The notes beneath the pieces are model-generated. The model was not told the origin of the DNA and ran no database searches. It saw only the letters and a list, made by a program, of their open reading frames with translations. The translations under genes and the position numbers were made by a program. A stretch of 64,000 bases of DNA from an uncultured Alistipes sp. (GTDB lineage: Bacteria > Bacteroidota > Bacteroidia > Bacteroidales > Rikenellaceae), in assembly GCA_947623305.1 (NCBI GenBank), contig CANQGQ010000013.1:1-64000 (forward strand). The letters are read 5' to 3'. Within the stretch, counting starts at the first letter, position 1, and every line of letters starts with the position of its first letter. Shown here piece after piece: positions 19,908-29,273 of this stretch.

Positions 19908-20887
19908 TTGCGGCAGGTGTCGGCGATAATCAGATCGTAGAGCGCACCGAGCGACAGGCCCATGGCGCGGGCCTGCTTCGGAACGATGCTTCCGGGGCTC
20001 ATGCCCGGAATCGAATTCAATTCGATGAAATAGGGCTTGCCATCCGGCGTAACGATGAAATCGACACGCACGACCCCGCTGCAACGGCAGATTCGGTAGG
20101 CATCGAGCGTCATGCGGTTGAGTTCCGCCCGTATTTCGGGGGCGATGCGGGCCGGTGTGATCTCTTCGGAACGTCCGGCCGTGTATTTCGCTTCGTAGTC
20201 GAAAAAGTCGTTTTTCGGCACGATTTCGGTTTCGGGAAAGAGGTATTCGCGGCCGCCGGCGATCATTACGCCGCATCCGATTTCTTGTCCCGTGATACAC
20301 TCTTCGATCAGAATCTCGTCGCCTTGGGCGAATGCCGCGGCGATGGCGGTGGGCAGCTCCTCCGCCGTGTGCACCTTCGTTACGCCGAACGACGATCCGT
20401 TGGCATTGGGCTTGACGAAGAGCGGCAGGCCCAGTTCGCGGACGATCTTTTCCGGGTCATATGCCTCGTCGCGACGGAGAAAAATTTCGCGGGCCAGATT
20501 GACGTGGCCGGCCAACGTGCGTTTGGTCGTGATTTTGTCGAACGTAATGACCGAGGAGAGCATCGAGCAGGAGGAATACGGAATCCCCATCATGTCGAGG
20601 TAGCCTTGCAGCCGGCCGTCTTCGCCCGGCGTCCCGTGGATGATGATCAGTGCATAATCGAAAGCTTTGCGGACGCCCTCGACCGTCAGTGAAAAATCGT
20701 TTTTATCCACCTGCCATTCGCGGCCGTCGGGCGCTGTGTAGTGCCAGTCGCGATGATGCAGGTCGATTAGCGTGATGTCGTATTTGTCGTGGTCGAGCGC
20801 CTGTTCGATCTGGGCGGCGCTTTGCAGGGCGATCGCCCGTTCGGGCGAATCCCCTCCGGCCAGAAGGGCTATTTTCAATCGTTTCAT
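19904..20887 (-). CDS. ddl: D-alanine--D-alanine ligase
   Basis: ATP-grasp with IIHGTPGEDGRLQGYLDMMGIPYSSCSM...FIELNSIPGMSPGSIVPKQARAMG. Confidence 0.92.
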   Translation of the reverse strand: MKRLKIALLAGGDSPERAIALQSAAQIEQALDHDKYDITLIDLHHRDWHYTAPDGREWQVDKNDFSLTVEGVRKAFDYALIIIHGTPGEDGRLQGYLDMMGIPYSSCSMLSSVITFDKITTKRTLAGHVNLAREIFLRRDEAYDPEKIVRELGLPLFVKPNANGSSFGVTKVHTAEELPTAIAAAFAQGDEILIEECITGQEIGCGVMIAGGREYLFPETEIVPKNDFFDYEAKYTAGRSEEITPARIAPEIRAELNRMTLDAYRICRCSGVVRVDFIVTPDGKPYFIELNSIPGMSPGSIVPKQARAMGLSLGALYDLIIADTCRK

Positions 20888-21699
20888 GGGTTATAAATAT
20901 CTTTGTAACGAAATGCGAGAATCTCTTGGATTATTTCGACGAATTGGCGGGCTTCGACATGCGCTGCGTCGATTTGCAGAATGCGGTTGAAATCGTTGAG
21001 CGCTGCCCCCCACTCGTTGAGCCGGTAGTGCAGTTTGCCGTGTTCCAGCAGCAAGGCAATATCGTCGGGCGTCTCGGCCAATCGAGCCGTGAGCGCAGCC
21101 AGTCGCGAGGTCGGACTCCAAAGCCCTTTTTGACGAATGTAGGCCGCCACGTCGGGATGCAGCCAATCGGTCGTATCCTCGCCGGATTCGATGCGTCGGC
21201 GAATTTCGGTGGAGGAGACATCCAGCAACGGCGCATCTTTCAAAAGGGTGATGCATGCCGCGTATTCTGCCGGAATCGGATACCCTTTCCGCGGATAGAC
21301 ATACACCGGATAGGCGAGAATCTTTTCGTACGCTTTCCAGCCGTCGAGCCGTTTCAGTTGATCGCTGCCCATCAGAATGGAAAAGTCCATTTCTTCGCCG
21401 TGATGCTCCGTAAGGTATTGCAGCGTGTCGATCGTGTACGACGGTCGCGGAAGCAGAAACTCGATGACCGACGGGCGGATGCAGTCGGGATAGGCGGATG
21501 CCTTGCAGGCGATTTCGGCCATTTCGTAACGTTCCAGCTCCGGTGCCAGCATCGACGGATCCTTGTACGGATTCTGCGGCGAAACGACCAGCGCGACTTC
21601 ATCGCACAAACCCTGTCCGATGACCCGTTCGGCCAACGTGATGTGGCCTTTGTGAACGGGGTTGAACGACCCGAAGTAGAGCATCATACGCCGTTTCAT
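20884..21699 (-). CDS. nadD: Nicotinate-nucleotide adenylyltransferase with C-terminal extension
   Basis: MMLYFGSFNPVHKGHITLAE...ILMGSDQLKRLDGWKAYEKIL...DVSSTEIRRRIESGED. Confidence 0.88.
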   Translation of the reverse strand: MKRRMMLYFGSFNPVHKGHITLAERVIGQGLCDEVALVVSPQNPYKDPSMLAPELERYEMAEIACKASAYPDCIRPSVIEFLLPRPSYTIDTLQYLTEHHGEEMDFSILMGSDQLKRLDGWKAYEKILAYPVYVYPRKGYPIPAEYAACITLLKDAPLLDVSSTEIRRRIESGEDTTDWLHPDVAAYIRQKGLWSPTSRLAALTARLAETPDDIALLLEHGKLHYRLNEWGAALNDFNRILQIDAAHVEARQFVEIIQEILAFRYKDIYNP

Positions 21700-22265
21700 C
21701 ACCGGATGCCGATAAAGGTTTCGAGAATGCGGGCGGTTTCGGCGATAGCCTCGTCGAGACGGTCGTTCAGTACGATGTGGTCGAATCCCGATGCCTTGGT
21801 CAGTTCGAATTCCGCCTTGGCGACCCGACGGTCGATGACTTCCGGTGCCTCGGTGCCTCGGTTTTCGAGCCGGCGGCGCAGCTCTTCGATCGAGGGCGGC
21901 ATGATGAAGATCGCGCACGCATCGTTTCCGAAGATGCGCCGGAGGTTCAGCCCTCCGATGACATCGACGTCGAACAGGATGGTGTGCCCCTTGGCCCAGA
22001 TGCGTTCCACTTCGGTGCGCAACGTGCCGTAGCAGGTGCCCTGATAGACCTCCTCCCACTCCACGAACCGGTTTTCGGCCACGGCCTGCATGAATTCCTC
22101 CTGCGTGAAGAAGTAATAATCCTTGCCGTGCCGCTCGCATCCGCGCGGGGCGCGGCTGGTGGCCGAAATCGAAAATTCGAGCTGCGGGTACCGCTCCAAG
22201 AGTGCCCGAACGATGGTGGTTTTTCCGGAACCGCTCGGCGCGGAGAATATGACGACTTTGCCCAT
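21699..22265 (-). CDS. gmk: Guanylate kinase
   Basis: GKVVIFSAPSGSGKTTIVRALLER...FSISATSRAPRGCERHGKDYYF. Confidence 0.95.
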   Translation of the reverse strand: MGKVVIFSAPSGSGKTTIVRALLERYPQLEFSISATSRAPRGCERHGKDYYFFTQEEFMQAVAENRFVEWEEVYQGTCYGTLRTEVERIWAKGHTILFDVDVIGGLNLRRIFGNDACAIFIMPPSIEELRRRLENRGTEAPEVIDRRVAKAEFELTKASGFDHIVLNDRLDEAIAETARILETFIGIR

Positions 22266-22267
22266 CG

Positions 22268-23140
22268 TTACAGAATGTTCAGTACCTGTTCCTTGATCTT
22301 TTCCAATTCGTCCTTCATCTTGACGACCAAAATCTGGATGTTCGTTTCGTTGGCTTTCGAACCCATCGTGTTGATTTCGCGACCGAGTTCCTGAGCGATG
22401 AATCCCAATTTGCGGCCTACGCCCTCTTCGGAAGCTGCCACCTCGCGGAAATAGTTGCAGTGGTTGGTCAACCGCACTTTTTCTTCGGTGATGTCGAGTT
22501 TTTCCAAATAGAAAATCATCTCCTGTTCCAGCCGGTTGCGATCGACTTCGACGTTGAGTTTCGACAGGTTGTCGAGCAGACGGGCTTTGATGTTCTCCGT
22601 CCGGCTTTGTTCGAAGGGAATCACTTCGTTTTTGTACCCCTCGATGAGGTCGATGCGGCGCAGCAGGTCGGCGATCAGGGTCGCTCCCTCCTGGGCACGG
22701 AAAGCGTCCAATTCGGCCGCAGCCTTTTCGGTAGCCGAAAGCAAGGCGGCGTGTTCTTCATCGGAGATGGCTCCGGCTTCGGTCGCCACGACGTCCGGCA
22801 AGTGCATGATGCAGGGTACCAATGCGTCGTAATCGGCGTCGATGCCCGAATAATTGAGTGCATCGGTCATCTGGCGCAAATATTCGCGAAACGCATCGCG
22901 GTTGATATGGGCGGAAGTTTCGACGGTCTGCATCTCGACCGTTACGAATACGTCCACCTTGCCTCGTTCGAGCGCACGGGCGATGATGCCGCGGATTTCG
23001 TATTCCGATTGTCGATAGACGGCCGGCAACCGCAGATTGAGATCCAACTGCTTGGAATTGAGCGACCGGATTTCGACCGTGATCTTTTTGTTCGAGAACG
23101 TAACCTCGGCTTTCCCGAAGCCTGTCATTGATTTTACCAT
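22268..23140 (-). CDS. YicC family protein
   Basis: MVKSMTGFGKAEVTFSNKKITVEIRSLNSKQLDLNLRLP...LGREINTMGSKAN. Confidence 0.92.
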   Translation of the reverse strand: MVKSMTGFGKAEVTFSNKKITVEIRSLNSKQLDLNLRLPAVYRQSEYEIRGIIARALERGKVDVFVTVEMQTVETSAHINRDAFREYLRQMTDALNYSGIDADYDALVPCIMHLPDVVATEAGAISDEEHAALLSATEKAAAELDAFRAQEGATLIADLLRRIDLIEGYKNEVIPFEQSRTENIKARLLDNLSKLNVEVDRNRLEQEMIFYLEKLDITEEKVRLTNHCNYFREVAASEEGVGRKLGFIAQELGREINTMGSKANETNIQILVVKMKDELEKIKEQVLNIL

Positions 23141-23305
23141 GAGGACGGAACGATTTTTCCCTGCAAAGGTAATAAAAACTATTCAATCTGCCGCAGGATC
23201 GTCGCTTCGGTTCGGCTATTTGCTATTTTCGCGACGTTTTGCGACAGACGGTTTTCGGCGGATCGACTATGCTTCATAATGAAGAAAATTGCTTGTGAAA
23301 AATAA

Positions 23306-23328
23306 GGCGATTATATATAAATTTACAC
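23306..23328 (+). repeat. 23-nt motif GGCGATTATATATAAATTTACAC (copy 1)
   Basis: Matches 56864-56886 with one mismatch; possible left end of a small inverted-repeat element. Confidence 0.5.
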
Positions 23329-23366
23329 CAACGATAATCCAAAGCCGTATAACGTTGCGGGTTCCG

Positions 23367-23435
23367 ACCGAAGCCCCCGCCAAGGCGGGGGTTTGGGGGT
23401 GGGTCAAAACTGAATACGCGGCTAAGCTGCGAGCG
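23367..23435 (+). repeat. Dispersed two-hairpin structured repeat, copy A
   Basis: ccgaccgaagcccccgccaaggcgggggtttgggggtgggtcaaaactgaatacgcggctaagctgcgagc; close match to copy B at 42881. Confidence 0.8.
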
Positions 23436-23545
23436 ACACGACCGACAGCAATGTAAGTACATTTGCCAACTCGATTCGGTGTAAAATGATATAATAGTTA
23501 CCGAAAATAATTCGCCTCGCTGTTGCGCGGTCGGGATATTTTCCC

Positions 23546-23553
23546 TACCTTTG
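23546..23553 (+). promoter_or_regulatory. Upstream promoter -7 box TACCTTTG (serC region)
   Basis: TACCTTTG with TTG at 23522-23524. Confidence 0.5.
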
Positions 23554-23623
23554 ACTTTGTCGAAGATAATGTAATTCGATACAATACACAAAATAAATTT
23601 GGTATTGCGCTCGGTTTACCCTA

Positions 23624-23631
23624 TCTTTGTG
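23624..23631 (+). promoter_or_regulatory. Proximal promoter -7 box TATCTTTG (serC)
   Basis: TATCTTTG with TTTG at 23600-23603, 20-bp spacing. Confidence 0.65.
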
Positions 23632-23682
23632 TTAGCGTTATAACAGACACCGAAAATGTCGAATCTCATAAACCGAACGGAT

Positions 23683-24753
23683 ATGAAAAAACACAATTTC
23701 AATGCGGGACCGGCCATTCTGCCGCAGGAAGTGCTCGAACAGGCTGCGAAAGCGATCATCGACTTCAACGGAAGCGGACTGTCGCTGCTCTCCATCTCCC
23801 ATCGTACCAAAGATTTCGATAACGTAGTTGCCGAGGCGGACGCTCTTTTCCGCGAATTGCTGCATATCCCGGACAATTATCGGATTTTCTACATCGGCGG
23901 CGGCGCCAGCACGATGTTCTACGAAGTGCCCGCCAACTTTCTCGGCAAGAAGGCCGGTTATGTGAATACCGGTGTCTGGTCGAAGAAGGCCATCAAGGAG
24001 GCCAAGTTCTTCGGCGAGGTGGAGACCCTGGCCTCGTCGGACGACCGGAATTTCACCTACATTCCCAAAGGATTCGCCATTCCGGAGGATTTGGATTATC
24101 TGCATATCACGTCGAACAATACGATCTACGGCACGGAATATCACGAGGATTTGACTGCTCCGGTGCCGCTCATCGCCGATATGTCGTCCGATATCCTGTC
24201 GCGTCCGGTCGATGTGTCGAAATATGCCATGATCTATGGCGGTGCTCAGAAGAATCTGGCGCCTGCGGGCGTAACGTTCGCCATCATTCGCGAGGATATG
24301 CTCGACCGGCAGGTGCGCGAATTGCCTACGATGGTCTCGTTCCGCACGCACGTCGAAAACAATTCGATGTTCAATACGCCGCCGGTATTCCCGATTTACG
24401 TCTTGTGCGAATCGTTGAAGTGGTTGAAATCCATCGGCGGTGTGCCCGAAATCCATCGGCGCAATCAGGAGAAAGCGGCTTTGCTCTATGCGGAAATCGA
24501 CCGCAACCCGTTGTTCCGCGGTACGGTCGTGAAGGAAGACCGTTCGTTGATGAATATCTGTTTCGTGATGGCTGACGGTTACGAAGAGTTGGCACCCGAA
24601 TTCCTCGAATTCGCCAAGGCTCGGGGCATGGTCGGCATCAAGGGACATCGCTTAGTGGGCGGCTTTCGCGCATCGTGCTACAACGCCCTGCCGAAAGAGA
24701 GCGTCGAGGCATTGATCGCTTGCATGCAGGAGTTTTCCAAAAAGTACGAATAG
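23683..24753 (+). CDS. serC: Phosphoserine aminotransferase
   Basis: [25 protein letters not shown]...[14 protein letters not shown]...[19 protein letters not shown]. Confidence 0.95.
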   Translation: MKKHNFNAGPAILPQEVLEQAAKAIIDFNGSGLSLLSISHRTKDFDNVVAEADALFRELLHIPDNYRIFYIGGGASTMFYEVPANFLGKKAGYVNTGVWSKKAIKEAKFFGEVETLASSDDRNFTYIPKGFAIPEDLDYLHITSNNTIYGTEYHEDLTAPVPLIADMSSDILSRPVDVSKYAMIYGGAQKNLAPAGVTFAIIREDMLDRQVRELPTMVSFRTHVENNSMFNTPPVFPIYVLCESLKWLKSIGGVPEIHRRNQEKAALLYAEIDRNPLFRGTVVKEDRSLMNICFVMADGYEELAPEFLEFAKARGMVGIKGHRLVGGFRASCYNALPKESVEALIACMQEFSKKYE

Positions 24754-25779
24754 ATGGCAACCTATGCGAAAGTTCCTACGGGCTACGATGCGCTGACGGG
24801 CAAAGTCGAAGCGTGGGACTATGTTGAAACGAATGAAACGACGATTCTGAAAAGTATGAAAATTCTTGTTGCAACTGAAAAACCGTTTGCGAAAGAGGCC
24901 GTCGACGGCATTCGCGCAAGCATCGAAGGAGCCGGATTCGAACTGGTCCTGCTGGAAAAATACACGGAAAAAGCCCAGCTGCTGGAGGCTGTTGCCGATG
25001 CGGATGCGTTGATTGTCCGAAGCGACAAGGTAACGTCCGAGGTCATCGCTGCGGCGAAAAAGCTCCGGATCGTCGTTCGTGCCGGCGCGGGGTATGACAA
25101 CGTCGACCTCGCTGCGGCGACCGAACGCGGAATCGTGGTGATGAATACCCCCGGTCAGAATTCGAATGCCGTGGCCGAACTGGCGCTCGGCATGATGATT
25201 TACATGGCCCGCAATCGGTTTACGCCCGGTACCGGTTCGGAATTGCGCGGCAAGACGCTGGCCATTCATGCTTACGGCAATGTGGGTCGGTTGGTCGGCT
25301 GCAAGGGCAAGGCGATGGGCATGCGGGTGATCGCTTACGATCCGTTCATTCAAGATGCGCAGGTCTTCGAGGCGGACGGCGTGGAGAAGGTGGATACGGT
25401 CGAAGAACTTTACAAGCGGGCCGACTATCTTTCGCTGCATATTCCGGCGACCGAACAGACGAAAAACTCCATCGGTTACGACTTGTTGATGTCGATGCCG
25501 AAAGGGGCGACCTTGGTCAATACGGCCCGCAAAGAGGTGATCGACGAGCAGGGTGTGCTTCGGGCCTTGACCGAGCGCGAGGATTTGAAGTACATTACGG
25601 ACATCGCTCCGGCCCTTCAGTCGGAGATGGAGGCGCAATTCGGCAAACGATTCTTCGCCACCCCCAAGAAAATGGGCGCCGAAACAGCCGAAGCGAATAT
25701 CAATGCCGGTTTGGCAGCGGCCAATCAGATCGTCGCCTTTTTCAAAGAGGGGGTAACCCGTTTCCAGGTCAACAAATAA
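24754..25779 (+). CDS. serA: D-3-phosphoglycerate dehydrogenase family protein
   Basis: MKILVATEKPFAKEAVDGI...VRAGAGYDNVDLAAATERGIVVMNTPGQNSNAVAELALG; 34-aa upstream extension if ATG 24754 is used (alternative start 24856). Confidence 0.88.
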   Translation: MATYAKVPTGYDALTGKVEAWDYVETNETTILKSMKILVATEKPFAKEAVDGIRASIEGAGFELVLLEKYTEKAQLLEAVADADALIVRSDKVTSEVIAAAKKLRIVVRAGAGYDNVDLAAATERGIVVMNTPGQNSNAVAELALGMMIYMARNRFTPGTGSELRGKTLAIHAYGNVGRLVGCKGKAMGMRVIAYDPFIQDAQVFEADGVEKVDTVEELYKRADYLSLHIPATEQTKNSIGYDLLMSMPKGATLVNTARKEVIDEQGVLRALTEREDLKYITDIAPALQSEMEAQFGKRFFATPKKMGAETAEANINAGLAAANQIVAFFKEGVTRFQVNK

Positions 25780-25785
25780 AGAATC

Positions 25786-27033
25786 ATGGTACGCATCAAA
25801 CCTTTCCGCGGAATACGCCCTCCGAAGGAGTTCGCCTCCGAAGTGGCGTCGCGTCCTTATGACGTGTTGAACTCCGTCGAGGCCAAGGCCGAAGCGACGG
25901 AACGTTCGTTGCTGCACATCATCAAACCGGAGATTGATTTCGATCCGATCGCCGATGAACATGCGCCGGAGGTCTATGCGAAAGCGGTCGATAATTTCCG
26001 GCGTTGGCGTGAAAAAGGGTGGCTTCGGCAGGATCCCGAGGAGTATTATTATATCTATGCCCAGACGATGGATGGCCGTACGCAGTATGGATTGGCCATG
26101 TGCTGCCATTTCGAGGATTATCTTTCGGGAGCCATCAAAAAACACGAACTGACCCGTCCCGACAAAGAGGAAGATCGCATGATCCATGTGCGCAACCAGC
26201 AGGCGAACATCGAACCGGTGTTTTTCGCCTATCCCGACGACCCTGAGATCGACGCGATCGTTGTCGATGTCGTGCGGAATCAAGCTCCGGAATACGATTT
26301 CACGGCGGCCGACGGGTTCGGTCATAAGCTGTGGGTGATTCGGGATCGCAAGACCAATGAGCGCATTACGGAGTTGTTCGCGAAGATTCCGGCTTTGTAT
26401 GTCGCCGACGGACACCATCGTACGGCGGCTGCCGCGCGGGTGGGCGCCGAATGCAAGGCGAAAAATCCGCAGCATACGGGCGATGAAGAGTACAGTTACT
26501 TTTTGGCCGTTACGTTCCCTGCGAGCCAGTTGCGCATCATCGACTACAATCGGGTCGTCCGCGATCTGAACGGATTGACTGCCGAGCAGTTCCTGGATCG
26601 GTTGCGCGAAAAATTCGAGGTCGAGGACAAAGGTACCGAGGAGTATCGGCCTGCGGCGCTCCACAATTTCTCGATGTATTTCGAGGGCCGTTGGTGGAGT
26701 CTGACGGCCAAAGCGGGAACTTATGACGATGGGGACCCGATCGGCGTGCTGGACGTTACGGTACTTTCGAATCATGTATTGGGCCCTGTGCTGGATATTA
26801 CAGATTTGCGCACCTCCAAACGGATTGATTTCGTAGGAGGTATCCGCGGGCTGGGTGAATTGAAGCGACGCGTCGACAGTGGAGAGATGCGGGTGGCGTT
26901 TGCGCTTTACCCCGTTTCGATGCAGCAGTTGATCGACATCGCCGATACGGGCAACATCATGCCTCCGAAGACGACCTGGTTCGAACCGAAACTCCGTTCG
27001 GGAATCGTGATCCACTCGTTTGCGGAGGAGTAG
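25786..27033 (+). CDS. DUF1015 family protein
   Basis: MVRIKPFRGIRPPKEFASEVASRPYDVLN...YVADGHHRTAAAARVG. Confidence 0.92.
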   Translation: MVRIKPFRGIRPPKEFASEVASRPYDVLNSVEAKAEATERSLLHIIKPEIDFDPIADEHAPEVYAKAVDNFRRWREKGWLRQDPEEYYYIYAQTMDGRTQYGLAMCCHFEDYLSGAIKKHELTRPDKEEDRMIHVRNQQANIEPVFFAYPDDPEIDAIVVDVVRNQAPEYDFTAADGFGHKLWVIRDRKTNERITELFAKIPALYVADGHHRTAAAARVGAECKAKNPQHTGDEEYSYFLAVTFPASQLRIIDYNRVVRDLNGLTAEQFLDRLREKFEVEDKGTEEYRPAALHNFSMYFEGRWWSLTAKAGTYDDGDPIGVLDVTVLSNHVLGPVLDITDLRTSKRIDFVGGIRGLGELKRRVDSGEMRVAFALYPVSMQQLIDIADTGNIMPPKTTWFEPKLRSGIVIHSFAEE

Positions 27034-27056
27034 CGAAAAGGTCGCATTTTCCTTTA

Positions 27057-27093
27057 TCCCCGAATCCGACATCCGGTTCGGGGATGTTTTTTA
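27057..27093 (+). terminator. Terminator after the serC-serA-DUF1015 operon
   Basis: ccccgaatccgacatccggttcggggatgtttttt. Confidence 0.7.
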
Positions 27094-27132
27094 TTCGTTC
27101 GACCGCATTTTGCGTTTCTTCCGAAAAATTCT

Positions 27133-27140
27133 TATATTTG
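27133..27140 (+). promoter_or_regulatory. -7 box TATATTTG upstream of the oxidoreductase operon
   Basis: TATATTTG with TTTTG at 27108-27112, ~20-bp spacing. Confidence 0.65.
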
Positions 27141-27165
27141 TCGTATCATATCAAAACTGGATGTT

Positions 27166-27393
27166 ATGGCTAAAATCAAAGGTACGATCGTCGTCGACAG
27201 CGAACGCTGCAAAGGATGCGGGGTTTGTGTGGCTTCGTGCCCGTGCGATGTGCTCGCTTTGTCATCCGAGGTGAATGGAAAGGGTTATCCTGTCGTGCGG
27301 ATGGCTCGTCCCGATGCCTGCACGGGCTGTGCCTCGTGCGGCGTGATCTGTCCCGACAGTTGCATCACGGTGTACCGTCAAAAATTCGAATAG
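27166..27393 (+). CDS. 4Fe-4S ferredoxin subunit of 2-oxoacid:ferredoxin oxidoreductase
   Basis: CKGCGVCVASCPCDV and CTGCASCGVICPDSC. Confidence 0.9.
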   Translation: MAKIKGTIVVDSERCKGCGVCVASCPCDVLALSSEVNGKGYPVVRMARPDACTGCASCGVICPDSCITVYRQKFE

Positions 27394-27396
27394 ACT

Positions 27397-28491
27397 ATGG
27401 CAGAGAAAGAGGTGAAGTTAATGAAAGGCAACGAAGTGATCGCTCATGCGGCGATCCGCTACGGTTGCGACGGCTATTTCGGCTACCCGATCACGCCCCA
27501 GTCGGAGGTGATGGAGACCTTGATGGAACTGAAACCTTGGGAAACGACGGGCATGGTCGTATTGCAGGCCGAATCCGAAGTCTCTTCCATCAATATGTTG
27601 TACGGAGGGGCCGCGACCGGCAAACGGGTGATGACCTCTTCGTCGAGCCCCGGTATTTCGTTGATGTCCGAGGGGCTCAGTTACTTGGCCGGTGCCGAAC
27701 TCCCCTGCCTCATTATCAACTGCCAACGCGGCGGCCCCGGGTTGGGGACGATTCAGCCGTCGCAGGGCGACTATTTCCAGGCGACGAAAGGCGGAGGACA
27801 TGGCGATTATCATTTGATCGTGCTGGCGCCGAACTCCGTGCAGGAGATGCACGATCATGTGGCCGAAGCATTCGATCTGGCTTTCAAATATCGCAATCCG
27901 GCGATGATTCTGGCCGACGGCGCCATCGGTCAGATGATGGAAAAGGTGGTGCTGGCTCCGCAGCGTCCGCGCAAGACCGATGAGGAGACCCGTGCCGAAG
28001 CACGCGCGTGGGCTGCTTACGGCAAGCCGGCCGATCGCGAACGCAACATCGTTACTTCGTTGGAATTGCAGTCGGAGAAGATGGAAATCATCAACCAACG
28101 GTTGCAGGAGAAATATCGCACGATGGAAGAACTTGAGGTGCGTTACGAAGCGATCGAGTGCGACGATGCCGAATATGTGATCGTGGCGTTCGGTTCGTCG
28201 GCCCGCATCTGCTCGGCGACGGTCGAAATGGCTCGGGCCGAGGGTTTGCGTGTCGGCTTGTTACGTCCTATCACGCTCTACCCCTTCCCGAAGAAACAAA
28301 TCGCCGAATTGGCGGCCCGAGGCGTGAAGGGATTCCTTTCCGCCGAACTGAATGCCGGTCAGATGGTCGAGGATGTCCGGCTTGCGGTCAACGGAAAAGC
28401 TCCCGTAGAGCATTATGGACGCCAGGGAGGCATGCTTTTCAATCCCGACGAGGTGCTGGCGGCACTCAAAGAAAAACTGATTAAAAAGTAA
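27397..28491 (+). CDS. 2-oxoacid:ferredoxin oxidoreductase alpha subunit (VorB/KorA type)
   Basis: LMKGNEVIAHAAIRYGCDGYFGYPITPQSEVMETL... Confidence 0.92.
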   Translation: MAEKEVKLMKGNEVIAHAAIRYGCDGYFGYPITPQSEVMETLMELKPWETTGMVVLQAESEVSSINMLYGGAATGKRVMTSSSSPGISLMSEGLSYLAGAELPCLIINCQRGGPGLGTIQPSQGDYFQATKGGGHGDYHLIVLAPNSVQEMHDHVAEAFDLAFKYRNPAMILADGAIGQMMEKVVLAPQRPRKTDEETRAEARAWAAYGKPADRERNIVTSLELQSEKMEIINQRLQEKYRTMEELEVRYEAIECDDAEYVIVAFGSSARICSATVEMARAEGLRVGLLRPITLYPFPKKQIAELAARGVKGFLSAELNAGQMVEDVRLAVNGKAPVEHYGRQGGMLFNPDEVLAALKEKLIKK

Positions 28492-28496
28492 CGGCT

Positions 28497-29273
28497 ATGG
28501 CAGAGGTTGAGATAAAAGCGGAAAACAGGGTCTATGCGAAACCGCGATTAATGCTGGATAACACGATGCACTATTGCCCGGGGTGCAGTCATGGTACGGT
28601 ACACAAGCTGATCGCCGAGGTCATCGACGAATTGGGTTTGGCCGACCGGACGATCGGCATTTCACCCGTCGGGTGCTCGGTTTTCGCCTACAATTATATC
28701 GACATCGACTGGATGGAAGCCGCGCACGGTCGGGCCTTGGCGGTTGCTACGGCAGCCAAACGGCTCAATCCCGATCGGATGGTCTTCACCTATCAGGGCG
28801 ACGGCGACCTGTCGGCGATCGGTACGGCGGAATCCATCCATGCGGCGGCTCGCGGCGAGAATGTCGTGGCGATTTATATCAACAATGCGATTTACGGCAT
28901 GACCGGCGGGCAGATGGCGCCCACTACCCTGCTGGGTATGAAGACGGCGACGACGCCCTATGGACGCGACCCGCGATTGAACGGTTATCCGTATAAAATC
29001 GCCGAGATGATGGCCCATTTGGACGGTGCGACCTATATCACGCGCCAAAGCGTACACAAACCGGCCAACGTGCGCAAGTGCAAGGCCGCCATTAAAAAGG
29101 CGTTTCAACATGCGATGGACGGACAGGGCTTTTCGTTGGTGGAGGTCGTCTCGACCTGCAACAGCGGTTGGAAACTCTCGCCCGTGGCTGCGAACGAGTG
29201 GCTGGAACAGCACATGCTGCCCTACTACCCGTTAGGAGATATTAAAGACGTAAAATTGGATCCGACACGATGA
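28497..29273 (+). CDS. 2-oxoacid:ferredoxin oxidoreductase beta (TPP-binding) subunit
   Basis: YCPGCSHGTVHKLIAE...VFTYQGDGDLSAIGTAESIHAAARGENV. Confidence 0.92.
   Translation: MAEVEIKAENRVYAKPRLMLDNTMHYCPGCSHGTVHKLIAEVIDELGLADRTIGISPVGCSVFAYNYIDIDWMEAAHGRALAVATAAKRLNPDRMVFTYQGDGDLSAIGTAESIHAAARGENVVAIYINNAIYGMTGGQMAPTTLLGMKTATTPYGRDPRLNGYPYKIAEMMAHLDGATYITRQSVHKPANVRKCKAAIKKAFQHAMDGQGFSLVEVVSTCNSGWKLSPVAANEWLEQHMLPYYPLGDIKDVKLDPTR

Noticed and set aside
18834-19940. 368-aa plus-strand ORF opposite the M23 and DUF3109 genes
   Set aside because: Antisense shadow of two well-supported genes.
24652-27072. 806-aa ORF antisense to serC, serA and the DUF1015 gene
   Set aside because: Shadow ORF: three confidently identified sense genes cover it and the antisense translation is Arg/His-rich with no recognisable domain.
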